Part shown: one piece after another, positions 34,598 through 44,386 of the stretch
How positions within the stretch are numbered: position 1 is the stretch's first letter
How the letters are laid out: each line of letters begins with the position of its first letter
Origin: Zhihengliuella sp. ISTPL4
GTDB lineage: Bacteria > Actinomycetota > Actinomycetes > Actinomycetales > Microbacteriaceae
Assembly: GCF_002848265.1 (NCBI RefSeq)
Contig: NZ_CP025422.1
Coordinates: forward strand, 3,254,727 to 3,318,726
Reading direction: 5' to 3'
DNA length: 64,000 nucleotides
Notes under the pieces: generated by a model
What the model saw: the letters and a program-made list of their open reading frames with translations, nothing else
What the model was told of the DNA's origin: nothing
Database searches by the model: none
Position numbers and translations under genes: made by a program

Positions 34598-35024
34598 CCG
34601 CGTCCCGGGGTGGACCGCGGCGCCGCGCCCTCGGATGTGGCGCGTTCACAGAGACATCGAGTAGGATCGACTCGACCGCCTGGGGATCTTGCGGTTGGGG
34701 GCGCCGAAGGGGTTCGGCTCTCGAATCACGCGGTTCATCCGCGTTCACACTGGGGAAAGCGATCTTGGGGATCATCGTGCGACGCGCGCACTCCGTGCGC
34801 CTGAGCGTCTCCCCGCCTGCGCGGCGGGTCTTCCGCCGTGCCCTCGGTCGAGGCGTCCGGCGTCCCTTCACGCTGGATTCCTCGCGTTCGGTGTGCCCCC
34901 TCGCGCCGAACGCCCTCCCCAAGCGGGGCGAGGCATGGGGATGCCTCGCCCCGCGCTCCTCTGCGGGCTGAGCGCCCGCAGGGAGGGGTTCGCTGGGAGT
35001 CCGGTGAGCGCGACACGCCCGGGT
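34598..35024. other. gene-free gap before the rpsJ promoter
   Basis: About 430 bases with no convincing gene. It contains a TAGGAT hexamer (34662-34667), and near its end two strong hairpins: a 14-bp stem at 34923-34954 (GCGGGGCGAGGCAT, loop GGGG) and an 8-bp stem at 34961-34981 (CTGCGGGC, loop TGAGC). A 68-codon open frame from 34765 has atypical Arg/Ser-rich composition and is probably not coding. The hairpins would isolate the S10 promoter from upstream transcription or end a short RNA. Confidence 0.45.
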
Positions 35025-35054
35025 TTGCGGAAGTGAAATCCGCCGTGGCAGAAT
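35025..35054 (+). promoter_or_regulatory. probable promoter of the S10 operon
   Basis: TTGCGG (35025-35030), an 18-base spacer and CAGAAT (35049-35054), directly after the tandem hairpins. The start would be near 35061. Confidence 0.5.
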
Positions 35055-35060
35055 AGACAG

Positions 35061-35408
35061 GTTCGATATTCCGTCGCCGCTGCGCGTGCGCCGGATCACT
35101 GCCAGGGCAGTGCATAGACGGCGTCTCCCCCGGGAGGCTGCAGGGTTCTAGGCCGCGGGCAGCAGAACACAATCCCGACACCTTCATCATCGAGGGCACT
35201 GCCGTGCGCGGCGGGGGTCGGGCATCCGTCACCTCCGGGTGCACGGCTGACAGCAGAACAGTGGTGCAGCCTCTTCGACAGGCTCCCGACCGCGAGGTCG
35301 AGGGCCCGAGAAGACGAGTGCCGAGGCGCGAACAGCGCCGACGTGCGTCCAATGCCCCAGGGCCACCCGGTCCCGGACGGTAAGACGCTTAAAGAGAGAG
35401 AGCAGACA
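35061..35408 (+). promoter_or_regulatory. long leader of the S10 operon (about 350 bases)
   Basis: Untranslated leader before rpsJ. It holds a local hairpin, CACTGC-CAGG-GCAGTG (35097-35112), whose 3' arm can instead pair over 8 bases with GCACTGCC at 35196-35203, so two exclusive folds are possible. The dispersed element CTTCGACAGGCTC is at 35273-35285. A role in autoregulation by a ribosomal protein, as with L4 in enteric bacteria, is an inference. Confidence 0.4.
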
Positions 35409-35717
35409 ATGGCGGGACAGAAGATCCGCATTCGCCTGAAGTCGTATGACCACGAGGTCATCGACACGTCCGCACGCAAGATCGTCGACACCGTGACCCG
35501 TGCGGGCGCGACCGTCGTCGGACCCGTGCCCCTTCCGACCGAGAAGAACGTCGTGTGCGTCATCCGGTCGCCCCACAAGTACAAGGACAGCCGCGAGCAC
35601 TTCGAGATGCGCACCCACAAGCGCCTGATCGACATCGTCGACCCGACGCCCAAGGCCGTCGACTCGCTGATGCGTCTCGACCTGCCGGCCGACGTCAACA
35701 TCGAGATCAAGCTCTGA
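35409..35717 (+). CDS. rpsJ: 30S ribosomal protein S10
   Basis: 102 residues, full length, with the start [16 protein letters not shown] and the [21 protein letters not shown] loop. S10 is part of the 30S head and also the NusE antitermination partner of NusB. It is the first gene of the S10 operon, preceded by a purine-rich AGAGAGAG ribosome-binding tract. The upstream in-frame start would add 22 residues not found in S10. Confidence 0.98.
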   Translation: MAGQKIRIRLKSYDHEVIDTSARKIVDTVTRAGATVVGPVPLPTEKNVVCVIRSPHKYKDSREHFEMRTHKRLIDIVDPTPKAVDSLMRLDLPADVNIEIKL

Positions 35718-35725
35718 GGTTCGAC

Positions 35726-36385
35726 ATGGCTGACATCAACTCCAAGGTTTCCAAGGGCATGCTCGGCACCAAGCTCGGCATGACCCAGGTCTGGAACGAG
35801 AACGGCAAGCTCGTTCCCGTCACCGTCATCGAGCTCGCGCCGAACGTGGTCACCCAGATCCGTACCCCCGAGAAGGACGGCTACAACGCCGTGCAGATCG
35901 CGTACGGCCAGATCGACCCGCGCAAGGTGAACAAGCCCCTCTCGGCTCACTTCGAGGCTGCCGGCGTCACGCCGCGTCGCCACGTGACCGAGGTCCGCAC
36001 GGCCGACGCCGCCGACTACACCCTGGGCCAGGAGCTCACGGTGGACGGCACGTTCGAGGCCGGCCAGCTCGTCGACGTCGTCGGCACGAGCAAGGGCAAG
36101 GGCACCGCCGGTGTCATGAAGCGCCACAACTTCAAGGGCGTCTCGGCATCGCACGGTGCGCACCGCAACCACCGCAAGCCCGGCTCCATCGGCGCATCGT
36201 CGACCCCGAGCCGCGTCTTCAAGGGCATGCGCATGGCCGGCCGTATGGGTGGCGAGCGCGTGACCGTCCTCAACCTCACGGTGCACGCCATCGACATCGA
36301 GAAGGGACTCATGCTCGTCAAGGGCGCCGTCCCCGGTGCTCGCGGCCGCATCGTCTACGTCCGCAACGCAGTGAAGGGTGCCTGA
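35726..36385 (+). CDS. rplC: 50S ribosomal protein L3
   Basis: 219 residues starting at the ATG at 35726, 8 bases after rpsJ. Conserved L3 features are [13 protein letters not shown] near the N-terminus, and [28 protein letters not shown] in part around residues 130-160, the loop that reaches the peptidyl-transferase centre. L3 is an early 50S assembly protein. The open frame extends into rpsJ upstream but that part is a shadow. Confidence 0.97.
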   Translation: MADINSKVSKGMLGTKLGMTQVWNENGKLVPVTVIELAPNVVTQIRTPEKDGYNAVQIAYGQIDPRKVNKPLSAHFEAAGVTPRRHVTEVRTADAADYTLGQELTVDGTFEAGQLVDVVGTSKGKGTAGVMKRHNFKGVSASHGAHRNHRKPGSIGASSTPSRVFKGMRMAGRMGGERVTVLNLTVHAIDIEKGLMLVKGAVPGARGRIVYVRNAVKGA

Positions 36386-36387
36386 TC

Positions 36388-37050
36388 ATGGCTGACTCCA
36401 CTCTCGCGCTCGACGTCCTCAAGGCAGACGGCAAGAAGGCAGGCTCGGTCGAGCTTCCCGCCGCGCTGTTCGACGTCAAGACGAACATCCCGCTCATCCA
36501 CCAGGTCGTCGTCGCGCAGCTCGCGGCGGCTCGCCAGGGCACGCACTCGACCAAGCGTCGTGGCGAGGTCTCGGGTGCCGGCCGCAAGCCCTTCAAGCAG
36601 AAGGGCACGGGTAACGCCCGTCAGGGCTCGATCCGCGCGCCGCACATGACCGGTGGTGGCATCGTGCACGGCCCGAAGCCGCGCGACTACTCGCAGCGCA
36701 CCCCCAAGAAGATGATCGCGGCCGCCCTGCTGGGCGCGCTCAGCGACCGCTTCCGCGGTGACCGTCTGCACGCGATCGACACCTTCGGCACCGACGGCGC
36801 GCCGTCGACCAAGGCCGCCGCGGGCTTCCTCGCCCAGGTCGCCACGTCGAAGAACGTCCTCGTGGTCATCGAGCGCGGCGACGAGCTCGCGCTCAAGAGC
36901 ATCCGCAACCTCGGCCACGTCCACGTGCTGACGTTCGACCAGCTCAACGCCTACGACGTGCTCGTCTCCGACGACATCGTCTTCACCCAGGCCGCGCTCG
37001 AGGGCTTCATCGCCTCCAAGTCCGGCGCCAACCAGGAGGTCTCCGCATGA
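36388..37050 (+). CDS. rplD: 50S ribosomal protein L4
   Basis: 220 residues. The long basic loop ([20 protein letters not shown], about residues 52-72) that lines the exit tunnel is intact, and the globular part follows with the usual length. L4 autoregulates the S10 operon in enteric bacteria; whether it does here is unknown, but the long rpsJ leader would allow it. It starts 2 bases after rplC and overlaps rplW by four bases. Confidence 0.97.
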   Translation: MADSTLALDVLKADGKKAGSVELPAALFDVKTNIPLIHQVVVAQLAAARQGTHSTKRRGEVSGAGRKPFKQKGTGNARQGSIRAPHMTGGGIVHGPKPRDYSQRTPKKMIAAALLGALSDRFRGDRLHAIDTFGTDGAPSTKAAAGFLAQVATSKNVLVVIERGDELALKSIRNLGHVHVLTFDQLNAYDVLVSDDIVFTQAALEGFIASKSGANQEVSA

Positions 37051-37370
37051 GCGAGCAGGCATCTGTTCTCCAGACGGCCCTGAACAAGGACCCGCGCGAC
37101 ATCATCCTGAAGCCGGTCGTGTCCGAGAAGAGCTACGGCCTGATCGACGAGGGCAAGTACACCTTCCTCGTCGACCCGCGCGCTTCGAAGACCGAGATCA
37201 AGCTCGCCATCGAGAAGATCTTCGGCGTCAAGGTCGCGTCCGTCAACACGATCAACCGCGTCGGCAAGGCCCGTCGCACCCGCTTCGGCACCGGTAAGCG
37301 CAAGGACACCAAGCGCGCCATCGTGAGCCTGAAGTCGGGCACCATCGACATCTTCACGGCAATCGGCTGA
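37047..37370 (+). CDS. rplW: 50S ribosomal protein L23
   Basis: 107 residues with the L23 core ([20 protein letters not shown]) and the [11 protein letters not shown] end segment. The tip loop ([12 protein letters not shown]) extends into the tunnel exit, where L23 docks trigger factor and SRP. Translationally coupled to rplD by an ATGA overlap. Confidence 0.97.
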   Translation: MSEQASVLQTALNKDPRDIILKPVVSEKSYGLIDEGKYTFLVDPRASKTEIKLAIEKIFGVKVASVNTINRVGKARRTRFGTGKRKDTKRAIVSLKSGTIDIFTAIG

Positions 37371-37390
37371 TCCGGGGGATAAGGACAATC

Positions 37391-38230
37391 ATGGCTATTC
37401 GCAAGTACAAGCCCACGACCCCGGGCCGTCGCGGCTCGTCGGTGGCTGACTTCGCCGAGATCACCCGATCGACGCCGGAGAAGTCGCTGCTGCGCCCGAT
37501 CTCGAAGACCGGTGGTCGCAACAACCAGGGCCGCATCACGACCCGTCACATCGGTGGTGGCCACAAGCGCCAGTACCGCGTCATCGACTTCCGTCGCAAT
37601 GACAAGGACGGCGTGAACGCCAAGGTCGCGCACATCGAGTACGACCCCAACCGCACCGCGCGCATCGCGCTGCTGCACTACTTCGACGGCGAGAAGCGCT
37701 ACATCCTCGCGCCGGCGAAGCTGAAGCAGGGCGACATCGTCGAGTCGGGCCCCGCGGCGGACATCAAGCCGGGAAACAACCTCCCGCTGAAGAACATCCC
37801 CACGGGTACCGTCATCCACGCCATCGAGCTCCGCCCCGGCGGCGGCGCGAAGATGGCGCGCTCGGCCGGTGCGTCGGTCCGCCTCGTCGCCAAGGACGGC
37901 CCCTACGCCCAGCTGCGTCTGCCCTCCGGTGAGATCCGCAACGTCGATGCGCGCTGCCGCGCGACCATCGGCGAGGTCGGCAACGCCGAGCAGTCGAACA
38001 TCAACTGGGGCAAGGCCGGCCGCATGCGCTGGAAGGGCGTCCGCCCGACCGTCCGCGGTGTCGCGATGAACCCGGTCGACCACCCGCACGGTGGTGGTGA
38101 GGGCAAGACGTCCGGTGGACGTCACCCCGTCTCCCCGTGGGGTCAGGCCGAGGGCCGCACCCGCCACGCCAACAAGGAAAGCGACAAGTACATCGTGCGT
38201 CGTCGCAACGCCGGCAAGAAGCGCAAGTAG
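37391..38230 (+). CDS. rplB: 50S ribosomal protein L2
   Basis: 279 residues, standard length. The start [17 protein letters not shown] and the C-terminal [20 protein letters not shown] segment near the peptidyl-transferase centre, with the essential histidine, are intact. L2 joins 50S to 30S and is needed for peptidyl transfer. It follows rplW after 20 bases with GGGGGATAAGG upstream. Confidence 0.98.
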   Translation: MAIRKYKPTTPGRRGSSVADFAEITRSTPEKSLLRPISKTGGRNNQGRITTRHIGGGHKRQYRVIDFRRNDKDGVNAKVAHIEYDPNRTARIALLHYFDGEKRYILAPAKLKQGDIVESGPAADIKPGNNLPLKNIPTGTVIHAIELRPGGGAKMARSAGASVRLVAKDGPYAQLRLPSGEIRNVDARCRATIGEVGNAEQSNINWGKAGRMRWKGVRPTVRGVAMNPVDHPHGGGEGKTSGGRHPVSPWGQAEGRTRHANKESDKYIVRRRNAGKKRK

Positions 38231-38242
38231 GAGTAAGAGAAG

Positions 38243-38524
38243 ATGCCTCGCAGTCTCAAGAAGGGCCCCTTCGTCGACGAGCACCTGCTTCGCAAGGTGG
38301 TCGTGCAGAACGAAGCCGGCACGAAGAACGTCATCAAGACCTGGTCCCGCCGGTCCATGATCATCCCGGCCATGCTGGGTCACACGATCGCGGTCCACGA
38401 CGGTCGCAAGCACATCCCCGTGTTTGTCTCCGAGACCATGGTCGGCCACAAGCTGGGCGAGTTCGCGCCCACCCGCACCTTCCGCGGCCACGAGAAGGAC
38501 GACAAGAAGGGCCGTCGCCGCTGA
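38243..38524 (+). CDS. rpsS: 30S ribosomal protein S19
   Basis: 93 residues, full length ([15 protein letters not shown] start, [17 protein letters not shown] near the end). It is in the 30S head with S13 at the A-site finger bridge. Twelve bases after rplB. Confidence 0.98.
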   Translation: MPRSLKKGPFVDEHLLRKVVVQNEAGTKNVIKTWSRRSMIIPAMLGHTIAVHDGRKHIPVFVSETMVGHKLGEFAPTRTFRGHEKDDKKGRRR

Positions 38525-38549
38525 CGCGGCGGCGATAGAGGAGAGAGAA

Positions 38550-38948
38550 ATGGTGGAGTCCATCGCACGCGTGCGACACATCCGCGTGACCCCTCAGAAG
38601 GCTCGTCGTGTCGTCGCGCTCATCAAGGGCAAGCAGGCCCAGGAGGCTCTGGCGATCCTGAAGTTCGCTCAGCAGTCCGCCAGTGAGCCGATCTACAAGC
38701 TTGTCGCGTCGGCCATGGCCAACGCGCAGGTCAAGGCGGATCGTGACGGCGAGTACCTCGACGAGCAGGACCTGTACGTGAAGAACGCGTACGTGGACGA
38801 GGGCACGACGCTCAAGCGTTTCCAGCCCCGTGCACAGGGTCGCGCTTTCCAGATCAAGAAGCGCACGAGCCACATCACGGTCGTGCTCTCGACGCCGGAG
38901 GCGGCTCCTGCCGCGGCCGGCGACAGCAACAAGAAGGCGAGCAAGTAA
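38550..38948 (+). CDS. rplV: 50S ribosomal protein L22
   Basis: 132 residues from the ATG at 38550, with GAGGAGAG upstream. The beta-hairpin loop that lines the exit tunnel is present ([20 protein letters not shown]), followed by an Ala/Pro/Lys tail of about 18 residues ([17 protein letters not shown]) beyond the usual 110-115 residues. TAATG overlaps rpsC by one base. Confidence 0.96.
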   Translation: MVESIARVRHIRVTPQKARRVVALIKGKQAQEALAILKFAQQSASEPIYKLVASAMANAQVKADRDGEYLDEQDLYVKNAYVDEGTTLKRFQPRAQGRAFQIKKRTSHITVVLSTPEAAPAAAGDSNKKASK

Positions 38949-39700
38949 TGGGACAGAAGGTCAACCCGTACGGCTTCCGCCTCGGCATCACCACGGACCA
39001 CGTGTCGCGCTGGTTCTCCGACTCGACGAAGCCGGGTCAGCGTTACGCCGACTACGTGGCCGAGGACATCAAGATCCGTCGCCTGCTGCAGACGCAGCTC
39101 GACCGTGCCGGCGTCTCGAACATCGAGATCGAGCGCACCCGTGACCGCGTCCGCGTCGACATCCACACCGCCCGCCCGGGCATCGTGATCGGTCGTCGTG
39201 GCGCAGAGGCCGAGCGCATCCGCGGCGACCTCGAGAAGCTCACGGGCAAGCAGATCCAGCTGAACATCCTCGAGGTCAAGAACCCCGAGGCCGACGCTCA
39301 GCTGGTCGCCCAGGGCATCGCCGAGCAGCTCTCGGCTCGCGTGGCGTTCCGTCGCGCGATGCGCAAGGGTCTGCAGGGCGCGCAGCGCGCCGGCGCCAAG
39401 GGCATCCGCATCCAGGTCTCGGGCCGTCTCGGCGGCGCCGAGATGAGCCGGTCGGAGTTCTACCGCGAGGGTCGTGTGCCGCTGCACACGCTGCGCGCGA
39501 ACATCGACTACGGCTTCTACGAGGCCAAGACCACCTTCGGCCGCATCGGCGTGAAGGTGTGGATCTACAAGGGCGACCTCACCGCCAAGGAGCTCGCGCG
39601 CGAGCAGGCCAACGCGCCGAAGTCGCGCCGTGACGACCGTGGTGACCGCCGCCGTGCCCCGCGCAACGAGGCACCTGTTGCAGAAGGAGCGTCGGCATAA
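38948..39700 (+). CDS. rpsC: 30S ribosomal protein S3
   Basis: 250 residues. The N-terminal [13 protein letters not shown], the KH-type RNA-binding [16 protein letters not shown] segment and the C-terminal half ending in the mRNA-entry helicase residues are intact. A basic Arg/Asp tail of about 40 residues follows ([19 protein letters not shown]). S3 forms part of the mRNA entry tunnel. Both ends overlap neighbours by one base (TAATG). Confidence 0.97.
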   Translation: MGQKVNPYGFRLGITTDHVSRWFSDSTKPGQRYADYVAEDIKIRRLLQTQLDRAGVSNIEIERTRDRVRVDIHTARPGIVIGRRGAEAERIRGDLEKLTGKQIQLNILEVKNPEADAQLVAQGIAEQLSARVAFRRAMRKGLQGAQRAGAKGIRIQVSGRLGGAEMSRSEFYREGRVPLHTLRANIDYGFYEAKTTFGRIGVKVWIYKGDLTAKELAREQANAPKSRRDDRGDRRRAPRNEAPVAEGASA

Positions 39701-40119
39701 TGCTCATCCCCCGTAAGGTCAAGTACCGCAAGCAGCACCACCCGGGGCGCTCGGGTCAGGCCACCGGCGGCACGAAGGTCTCCTTCGGCGAGTTCGGCAT
39801 CCAGGCCCTCACCCCCGCGTACGTGACGAACCGTCAGATCGAGTCCGCTCGTATCGCGATGACCCGTCACATCAAGCGTGGCGGCAAGGTGTGGATCAAC
39901 ATCTACCCGGACCGTCCGCTCACGAAGAAGCCGGCCGAGACCCGCATGGGTTCCGGTAAGGGTTCCCCCGAGTGGTGGGTCGCCAACGTCAAGCCGGGCC
40001 GCGTCCTCTTCGAGGTCGCGGGTGTCGACGAGCAGCTCGCTCGCGAGGCACTGACCCGTGCAATCCACAAGCTGCCGCTCAAGGCACGCATCATCAAGCG
40101 CGAGGAGGGCGACGCGTAA
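39700..40119 (+). CDS. rplP: 50S ribosomal protein L16
   Basis: 139 residues, standard length, [20 protein letters not shown] start and the [13 protein letters not shown] loop that reaches the A-site tRNA. TAATG overlaps on both sides show tight coupling with rpsC and rpmC. Confidence 0.98.
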   Translation: MLIPRKVKYRKQHHPGRSGQATGGTKVSFGEFGIQALTPAYVTNRQIESARIAMTRHIKRGGKVWINIYPDRPLTKKPAETRMGSGKGSPEWWVANVKPGRVLFEVAGVDEQLAREALTRAIHKLPLKARIIKREEGDA

Positions 40120-40436
40120 TGGCGATCGGCACCAAGGAGCTCGCTCCGGCAGAGCTCGACACGTTCGAAGACCAGCGCCTCGTTGAGGAGCTGCGCAAGG
40201 CCAAGGAGGAGCTGTTCAACCTCCGTTTCCAGTCGGCCACCGGCCAGCTGGAGAGCCACGGCCGCATCCGCGCCGTCAAGCGCGACATCGCGCGCCTCTA
40301 CACGGTGATCCGCGAGCGCGAGCTGGGCATCCGTGCGACGCCCGCTCCGGTCGAGGCTCCCGCGAAGAAGGCGACCAAGTCGAAGGCGAAGAAGGCGGAC
40401 GCCGCCGAGGACGCCCCGAAGGAAGAGGCTGAGTGA
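40119..40436 (+). CDS. rpmC: 50S ribosomal protein L29 with C-terminal extension
   Basis: 105 residues. The L29 helical hairpin ([26 protein letters not shown]) ends near residue 72; then a tail of about 30 residues rich in Ala, Lys and Glu ([20 protein letters not shown]) extends beyond the usual 65-75 residues. L29 sits at the exit tunnel near L23, so the tail could reach out at the chaperone docking site. It overlaps rplP (TAATG) and rpsQ (TGATG). Confidence 0.95.
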   Translation: MAIGTKELAPAELDTFEDQRLVEELRKAKEELFNLRFQSATGQLESHGRIRAVKRDIARLYTVIRERELGIRATPAPVEAPAKKATKSKAKKADAAEDAPKEEAE

Positions 40437-40753
40437 TGGCCACCAAGAAGGAAGCCGCCGTCGAGGCTGAGCACGCCGCTCACGACGTGCGCGACGCCGA
40501 CGCCCGCGGGTACCGCAAGGCCCGTCGTGGCTATGTCGTCAGCGACAAGATGGACAAGACGATCGTCGTCGAGGTCGAGGACCGCGTGAAGCACCCGCTT
40601 TACGGCAAGGTCATCCGCCGCACGTCGAAGGTCAAGGCGCACGATGAGGCGAACTCCGCCGGCATCGGCGACCTGGTCCTGATCAACGAGACCCGCCCGC
40701 TGAGCGCCACCAAGCGCTGGCGTCTGGTGGAGATTCTGGAGAAGGCCAAGTGA
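40436..40753 (+). CDS. rpsQ: 30S ribosomal protein S17 with N-terminal extension
   Basis: 105 residues. About 25 charged residues ([19 protein letters not shown]) precede the S17 core, which begins at [22 protein letters not shown] and ends with [11 protein letters not shown]17 binds 16S rRNA helices 7 and 11 early in assembly. The ATG at 40436 overlaps the rpmC stop (TGATG); a GTG one codon earlier is also in frame. It overlaps rplN by four bases. Confidence 0.95.
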   Translation: MATKKEAAVEAEHAAHDVRDADARGYRKARRGYVVSDKMDKTIVVEVEDRVKHPLYGKVIRRTSKVKAHDEANSAGIGDLVLINETRPLSATKRWRLVEILEKAK

Positions 40754-41118
40754 TTCAGCAGGAGTCCCGTCTCAAGGTCGCCGACAACACCGGCGCCAAG
40801 GAGCTGCTCACGATCCGCGTCCTCGGTGGCTCGCGCCGCCGGTACGCCGGTCTGGGCGACACCATCGTCGCGACCGTCAAGGACGCGATCCCCGGTGGCA
40901 ACGTCAAGAAGGGCGACGTCGTCAAGGCGGTCATCGTCCGCACCAAGAAGGAGACCCGTCGTCCCGACGGCTCCTACATCAAGTTCGACGAGAACGCCGC
41001 CGTCATCCTGAAGAACGACGGGGAGCCCCGCGGCACCCGTATCTTCGGGCCGGTCGGCCGTGAGCTTCGCGACAAGAAGTTCATGAAGATCGTCTCGCTG
41101 GCACCGGAGGTCATCTGA
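40750..41118 (+). CDS. rplN: 50S ribosomal protein L14
   Basis: 122 residues from GTG ([20 protein letters not shown]), full standard length and ending in [11 protein letters not shown]14 contributes to intersubunit bridges. It is coupled to rpsQ by a GTGA overlap and begins the spc part of the cluster. Confidence 0.98.
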   Translation: MIQQESRLKVADNTGAKELLTIRVLGGSRRRYAGLGDTIVATVKDAIPGGNVKKGDVVKAVIVRTKKETRRPDGSYIKFDENAAVILKNDGEPRGTRIFGPVGRELRDKKFMKIVSLAPEVI

Positions 41119-41120
41119 TC

Positions 41121-41480
41121 ATGGCGAAGATCAAGAAGGGCGACCTGGTTCAGGTCATCTCGGGCGCCAAGCCCGAGCGTGGTGGCGACCGCGGCAAGCA
41201 GGGCAAGGTCCTCGACGTCCTCGTCGAGCAGAACCGTGTCGTCGTCGAAGGCGTCAACTACGTCACCAAGCACACGCGCGTCGGTCAGACGCAGCGTGGC
41301 ACGAAGACGGGTGGCCTCGAGACCGTCGAGGCGCCCATCCACATCTCGAACGTCGCACTCGTCGACCCCTCGACCAAGAAGCCGACCAAGGTCGGCCACC
41401 GGGTCGAGGAGCAGACCAAGGACGGCGTGAAGCGCACCGTCCGCGTGCGCTTCGCGAAGAAGAGCGGTAAGGACCTCTGA
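41121..41480 (+). CDS. rplX: 50S ribosomal protein L24
   Basis: 119 residues with the KOW motif ([25 protein letters not shown]) at the start and the VNYVTKHTR segment. L24 initiates 50S assembly. Two bases after rplN; overlaps rplE by one base (TGATG). Confidence 0.97.
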   Translation: MAKIKKGDLVQVISGAKPERGGDRGKQGKVLDVLVEQNRVVVEGVNYVTKHTRVGQTQRGTKTGGLETVEAPIHISNVALVDPSTKKPTKVGHRVEEQTKDGVKRTVRVRFAKKSGKDL

Positions 41481-42070
41481 TGGCAACGACCGACGCTGCG
41501 GTGGCTGGCAAGATCCAGCCCCGCCTGAAGGCGAAGTACAACGCCGAGATCAAGAAGGCTCTGCAGGACGAGTTCGGCTACGAGAACGTCATGCAGATCC
41601 CCGGCCTGGTCAAGGTCGTCGTGAACACCGGTGTCGGCGAGGCTGCTCGCGACAGCAAGGTGATCGATGGTGCGGTCGACGACCTCACCAAGATCACCGG
41701 CCAGAAGCCGATCGTCACCAAGGCCCGCAAGTCCATCGCGCAGTTCAAGCTGCGTGAGGGCCAGGCCATCGGTGCGCACGTCACCCTCCGTGGCGACCGT
41801 GCGTGGGAGTTCGTGGACCGCCTGGTCTCGCTCGCACTGCCCCGCATCCGCGACTTCCGCGGTCTGTCGGCCAAGCAGTTCGACGGCAACGGCAACTACA
41901 CCTTCGGTCTCCAGGAGCAGAGCGTGTTCCACGAGATCGATCAGGACAAGATCGACCGCGTCCGTGGTTTCGACATCACCGTCGTGACCTCGGCGAAGAC
42001 GGACGACGAGGGCCGGGCGCTGCTCCGTCACCTCGGCTTCCCGTTCCGCGCGGACGACGCCCAGGCGTGA
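41480..42070 (+). CDS. rplE: 50S ribosomal protein L5
   Basis: 196 residues with the L5 core ([18 protein letters not shown], the [21 protein letters not shown] loop and RDFRGLS). It binds 5S rRNA and touches S13 across the subunit interface. In most bacteria rpsN follows directly; here it does not, and a hairpin and a promoter-like element take its place. Confidence 0.97.
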   Translation: MATTDAAVAGKIQPRLKAKYNAEIKKALQDEFGYENVMQIPGLVKVVVNTGVGEAARDSKVIDGAVDDLTKITGQKPIVTKARKSIAQFKLREGQAIGAHVTLRGDRAWEFVDRLVSLALPRIRDFRGLSAKQFDGNGNYTFGLQEQSVFHEIDQDKIDRVRGFDITVVTSAKTDDEGRALLRHLGFPFRADDAQA

Positions 42071-42073
42071 CCC

Positions 42074-42112
42074 TTCGACGGGCTCAGTGGTCTCGTGTCA
42101 CTGAGCCCGTCG
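42074..42112 (+). terminator. perfect 15-bp inverted repeat between rplE and rpsH
   Basis: TCGACGGGCTCAGTG (42074-42088) and CACTGAGCCCGTCGA (42098-42112) with a 9-base loop, four bases after the rplE stop. It carries the dispersed element CTTCGACGGGCTCAG. No T-run follows, but the stem is strong enough to act as a terminator or processing signal. Confidence 0.65.
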
Positions 42113-42121
42113 ATGTGCACG

Positions 42122-42127
42122 TACAAT
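42122..42127 (+). promoter_or_regulatory. possible internal promoter before rpsH
   Basis: TACAAT, five of six consensus bases, 75 bases upstream of rpsH and directly after the hairpin; a weak ACTGAG is 17 bases upstream. It could restart transcription of the distal spc genes. Confidence 0.4.
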
Positions 42128-42202
42128 TGAAGATTGCGTGCTCATCGCAGGCCGTCTGTCGTGTAACGGCAGCCGGAACCTCATGATCGAAAGTAGACAA
42201 CA

Positions 42203-42601
42203 ATGACAATGACAGACCCGGTCGCAGACATGCTGACCCGTCTGCGCAACGCGAACTCGGCGCACCACGACACCGTGACGCTGCCGTCGAGCAAGCTCAA
42301 GACGCACATCGCAGAGATCCTCCAGCAGGAGGGCTACATCGCCGGTTGGGAGACCTCCGACGCGCGCGTGGGCAAGAACCTCACGCTGACGCTGAAGTAC
42401 GGCCCGAACCGCGAGCGCTCGATCGCGGGCATCAAGCGCGTGTCGAAGCCCGGCCTCCGTGTGTACGCGAAGTCGACCGAGATCCCCACGGTCCTCGGCG
42501 GCCTCGGCGTGGCCATCCTGTCCACCTCCTCCGGTCTCCTCACGGACCGCCAGGCTGAGCAGAAGGGCGTGGGCGGAGAAGTTCTCGCCTACGTGTGGTA
42601 A
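42203..42601 (+). CDS. rpsH: 30S ribosomal protein S8
   Basis: 132 residues, standard length ([18 protein letters not shown] start, [22 protein letters not shown] end). S8 binds the centre of 16S rRNA and in enteric bacteria represses the spc operon by binding near rplE. The 132-base spacer upstream is unusual since rpsN is missing. rplF follows after 6 bases. Confidence 0.98.
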   Translation: MTMTDPVADMLTRLRNANSAHHDTVTLPSSKLKTHIAEILQQEGYIAGWETSDARVGKNLTLTLKYGPNRERSIAGIKRVSKPGLRVYAKSTEIPTVLGGLGVAILSTSSGLLTDRQAEQKGVGGEVLAYVW

Positions 42602-42607
42602 TCCGAA

Positions 42608-43144
42608 ATGTCGCGTATTGGACGACTTCCCATCGACGTTCCCGCGGGCGTGACCGTTTCGGTCGACGGCCGTGAGGTCGCGGTGAAGGGCCCCAAGGGT
42701 GAGCTCACCCTCACGGTGGCCAGCCCCATCGAGGTGTCGGTCGAGGAGAACCAGGTTCTCGTCACCCGCCCCGACGACGAGCGCGAGTCCCGGTCGCTTC
42801 ACGGCCTGACCCGCACGCTCATCAACAACAACATCATCGGCGTGACCCAGGGCTACACCAAGGGTCTCGAGGTCGTCGGCACCGGTTACCGCGTGCAGCA
42901 GAAGGGCAACTCGGTCGAGTTCGCCCTCGGCTTCTCGCACCCGGTCCTGGTCGACCCGCCCGCCGGCATCACGCTCACGGTCGAGGGCACGAACAAGCTC
43001 ACCGTCAGCGGGATCGACAAGCAGGCCGTCGGCGAGGCGGCTGCGAACATCCGCAAGATCCGCAAGCCCGAGCCGTACAAGGGCAAGGGTGTGCGCTACG
43101 CCGGCGAGGTCGTGCGTCGCAAGGCCGGAAAGGCTGGTAAGTAA
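42608..43144 (+). CDS. rplF: 50S ribosomal protein L6
   Basis: 178 residues, two tandem L6 domains, with [14 protein letters not shown] at the start and [19 protein letters not shown] near the end. It lies near the sarcin-ricin loop. Between rpsH and rplR, with 6- and 2-base gaps. Confidence 0.98.
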   Translation: MSRIGRLPIDVPAGVTVSVDGREVAVKGPKGELTLTVASPIEVSVEENQVLVTRPDDERESRSLHGLTRTLINNNIIGVTQGYTKGLEVVGTGYRVQQKGNSVEFALGFSHPVLVDPPAGITLTVEGTNKLTVSGIDKQAVGEAAANIRKIRKPEPYKGKGVRYAGEVVRRKAGKAGK

Positions 43145-43146
43145 CC

Positions 43147-43506
43147 ATGGCTGTGAAGTCGAAGTCCGACGCCCGCGCGCGTCGTCACGCCCGTCTTCGC
43201 AAGAAGATCGTGGGCACCGAGGTGCGTCCGCGCCTCGTCGTCAACCGTTCGGCGCGTCACGTCTTCGTGCAGCTCGTCGACGACAGCAAGGGCCACACGG
43301 TCGCCTCGGCCTCGACGCTCGAGACCGACCTGCGTTCGCTGGATGGCGACAAGACCGCCAAGGCCCGCAAGGTCGGCGAGCTCCTCGCCGAGCGTGCGAA
43401 GGCCGCAGGCGTTTCCGAGGCAGTGTTCGACCGTGGCGGTAACCGCTACGCGGGTCGTGTCGCCGCCATCGCCGACGGCGCCCGTGAAGGGGGTCTGGCA
43501 CTGTGA
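43147..43506 (+). CDS. rplR: 50S ribosomal protein L18
   Basis: 119 residues; the core ([20 protein letters not shown] and [24 protein letters not shown]) is typical for a 5S rRNA-binding L18. Its stop overlaps the GTG of rpsE by four bases. Confidence 0.98.
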   Translation: MAVKSKSDARARRHARLRKKIVGTEVRPRLVVNRSARHVFVQLVDDSKGHTVASASTLETDLRSLDGDKTAKARKVGELLAERAKAAGVSEAVFDRGGNRYAGRVAAIADGAREGGLAL

Positions 43507-44201
43507 GTGACAACAAGGAGAACGAAGTGACCGAAGCGGCTGCTGCCACTTCCGAGACGGCCGCCGGCACCGCGCAGGCTGAGCCCACTCGCGACCAGCG
43601 GGACGGCCGCCGCGGCGGACGTGACCGCAACCAGGGCGGCCGCGACCGCAACTCGCGCGACCGCGGCGACAACCAGTTCCTGGAGCGCGTCGTCACCATC
43701 AACCGCGTCTCGAAGGTCGTGAAGGGTGGTCGTCGCTTCAGCTTCACCGCTCTCGTGGTCGTCGGCGACGGCAACGGTCTGGTGGGCGTCGGCTACGGCA
43801 AGGCCCGTGAGGTCCCCCTGGCGATCTCGAAGGGTGTCGAAGAGGCCAAGCGCAACTTCTTCCGCGTTCCGCGCGTCGGCAGCACCATCCCGCACCCCGT
43901 GCAGGGTGAGTCGGCCGCCGGTGTGGTGCTCCTGCGCCCCGCCGCCGCCGGTACCGGTGTCATCGCCGGTGGTCCGGTCCGCGCCGTGCTCGAGTGCGCC
44001 GGTATCCACGACGTGCTGTCCAAGTCGCTCGGCTCGTCGAACACGATCAACATCGTGCACGCGACGGTCACCGCCCTGAAGGAGCTCGAGGAGCCCCGCG
44101 CCGTCGCCGCACGTCGTGGTCTCGAGTTCGACCAGGTCGCCCCGGCCCGGCTCGTCCGCGCCGAGGCCGAGGCCATCGCCGCACAGAAGGTAGGTGCCTG
44201 A
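43503..44201 (+). CDS. rpsE: 30S ribosomal protein S5 with N-terminal extension
   Basis: 232 residues from GTG. The first 55 residues are low-complexity, first acidic/Ala-rich and then Arg/Gly/Asp-rich ([20 protein letters not shown]). The S5 core follows from [19 protein letters not shown]5 helps decoding fidelity and lines the mRNA entry site, so the basic tail may contact RNA. It is coupled to rplR and overlaps rpmD by one base. Confidence 0.96.
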   Translation: MSDNKENEVTEAAAATSETAAGTAQAEPTRDQRDGRRGGRDRNQGGRDRNSRDRGDNQFLERVVTINRVSKVVKGGRRFSFTALVVVGDGNGLVGVGYGKAREVPLAISKGVEEAKRNFFRVPRVGSTIPHPVQGESAAGVVLLRPAAAGTGVIAGGPVRAVLECAGIHDVLSKSLGSSNTINIVHATVTALKELEEPRAVAARRGLEFDQVAPARLVRAEAEAIAAQKVGA

Positions 44202-44386
44202 TGGCCGCGCGACTCAAGGTCACGCAGATCAAGTCCAAGGTGAGCGAGAAGCAGAACCAGCGCGACACGCTGCGCAGCCTCGGTCTCAAGCGGATCGGTG
44301 ACACCACCGTCCGCCCCGACGACGCGCAGACGCGCGGCTACGTCAAGACCGTCGCCCACCTCGTCAAGGTTGAGGAGATCGACTAA
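44201..44386 (+). CDS. rpmD: 50S ribosomal protein L30
   Basis: 61 residues, the full short bacterial form ([29 protein letters not shown]). It overlaps rpsE and rplO by one base each. Longer open frames upstream are shadows of rpsE. Confidence 0.97.
   Translation: MAARLKVTQIKSKVSEKQNQRDTLRSLGLKRIGDTTVRPDDAQTRGYVKTVAHLVKVEEID

Noticed and set aside
34765..34971. A 68-codon plus-strand frame before the S10 promoter
   Set aside because: Arg/Ser/Pro-rich, no Shine-Dalgarno or -10 at the usual spacing, and it runs into the 14-bp hairpin.
42071..42202. A possible remnant of rpsN between rplE and rpsH
   Set aside because: No segment resembling the S14 cysteine knuckle or its basic helix is readable in any frame; the gap is filled by the hairpin and AT-rich sequence.
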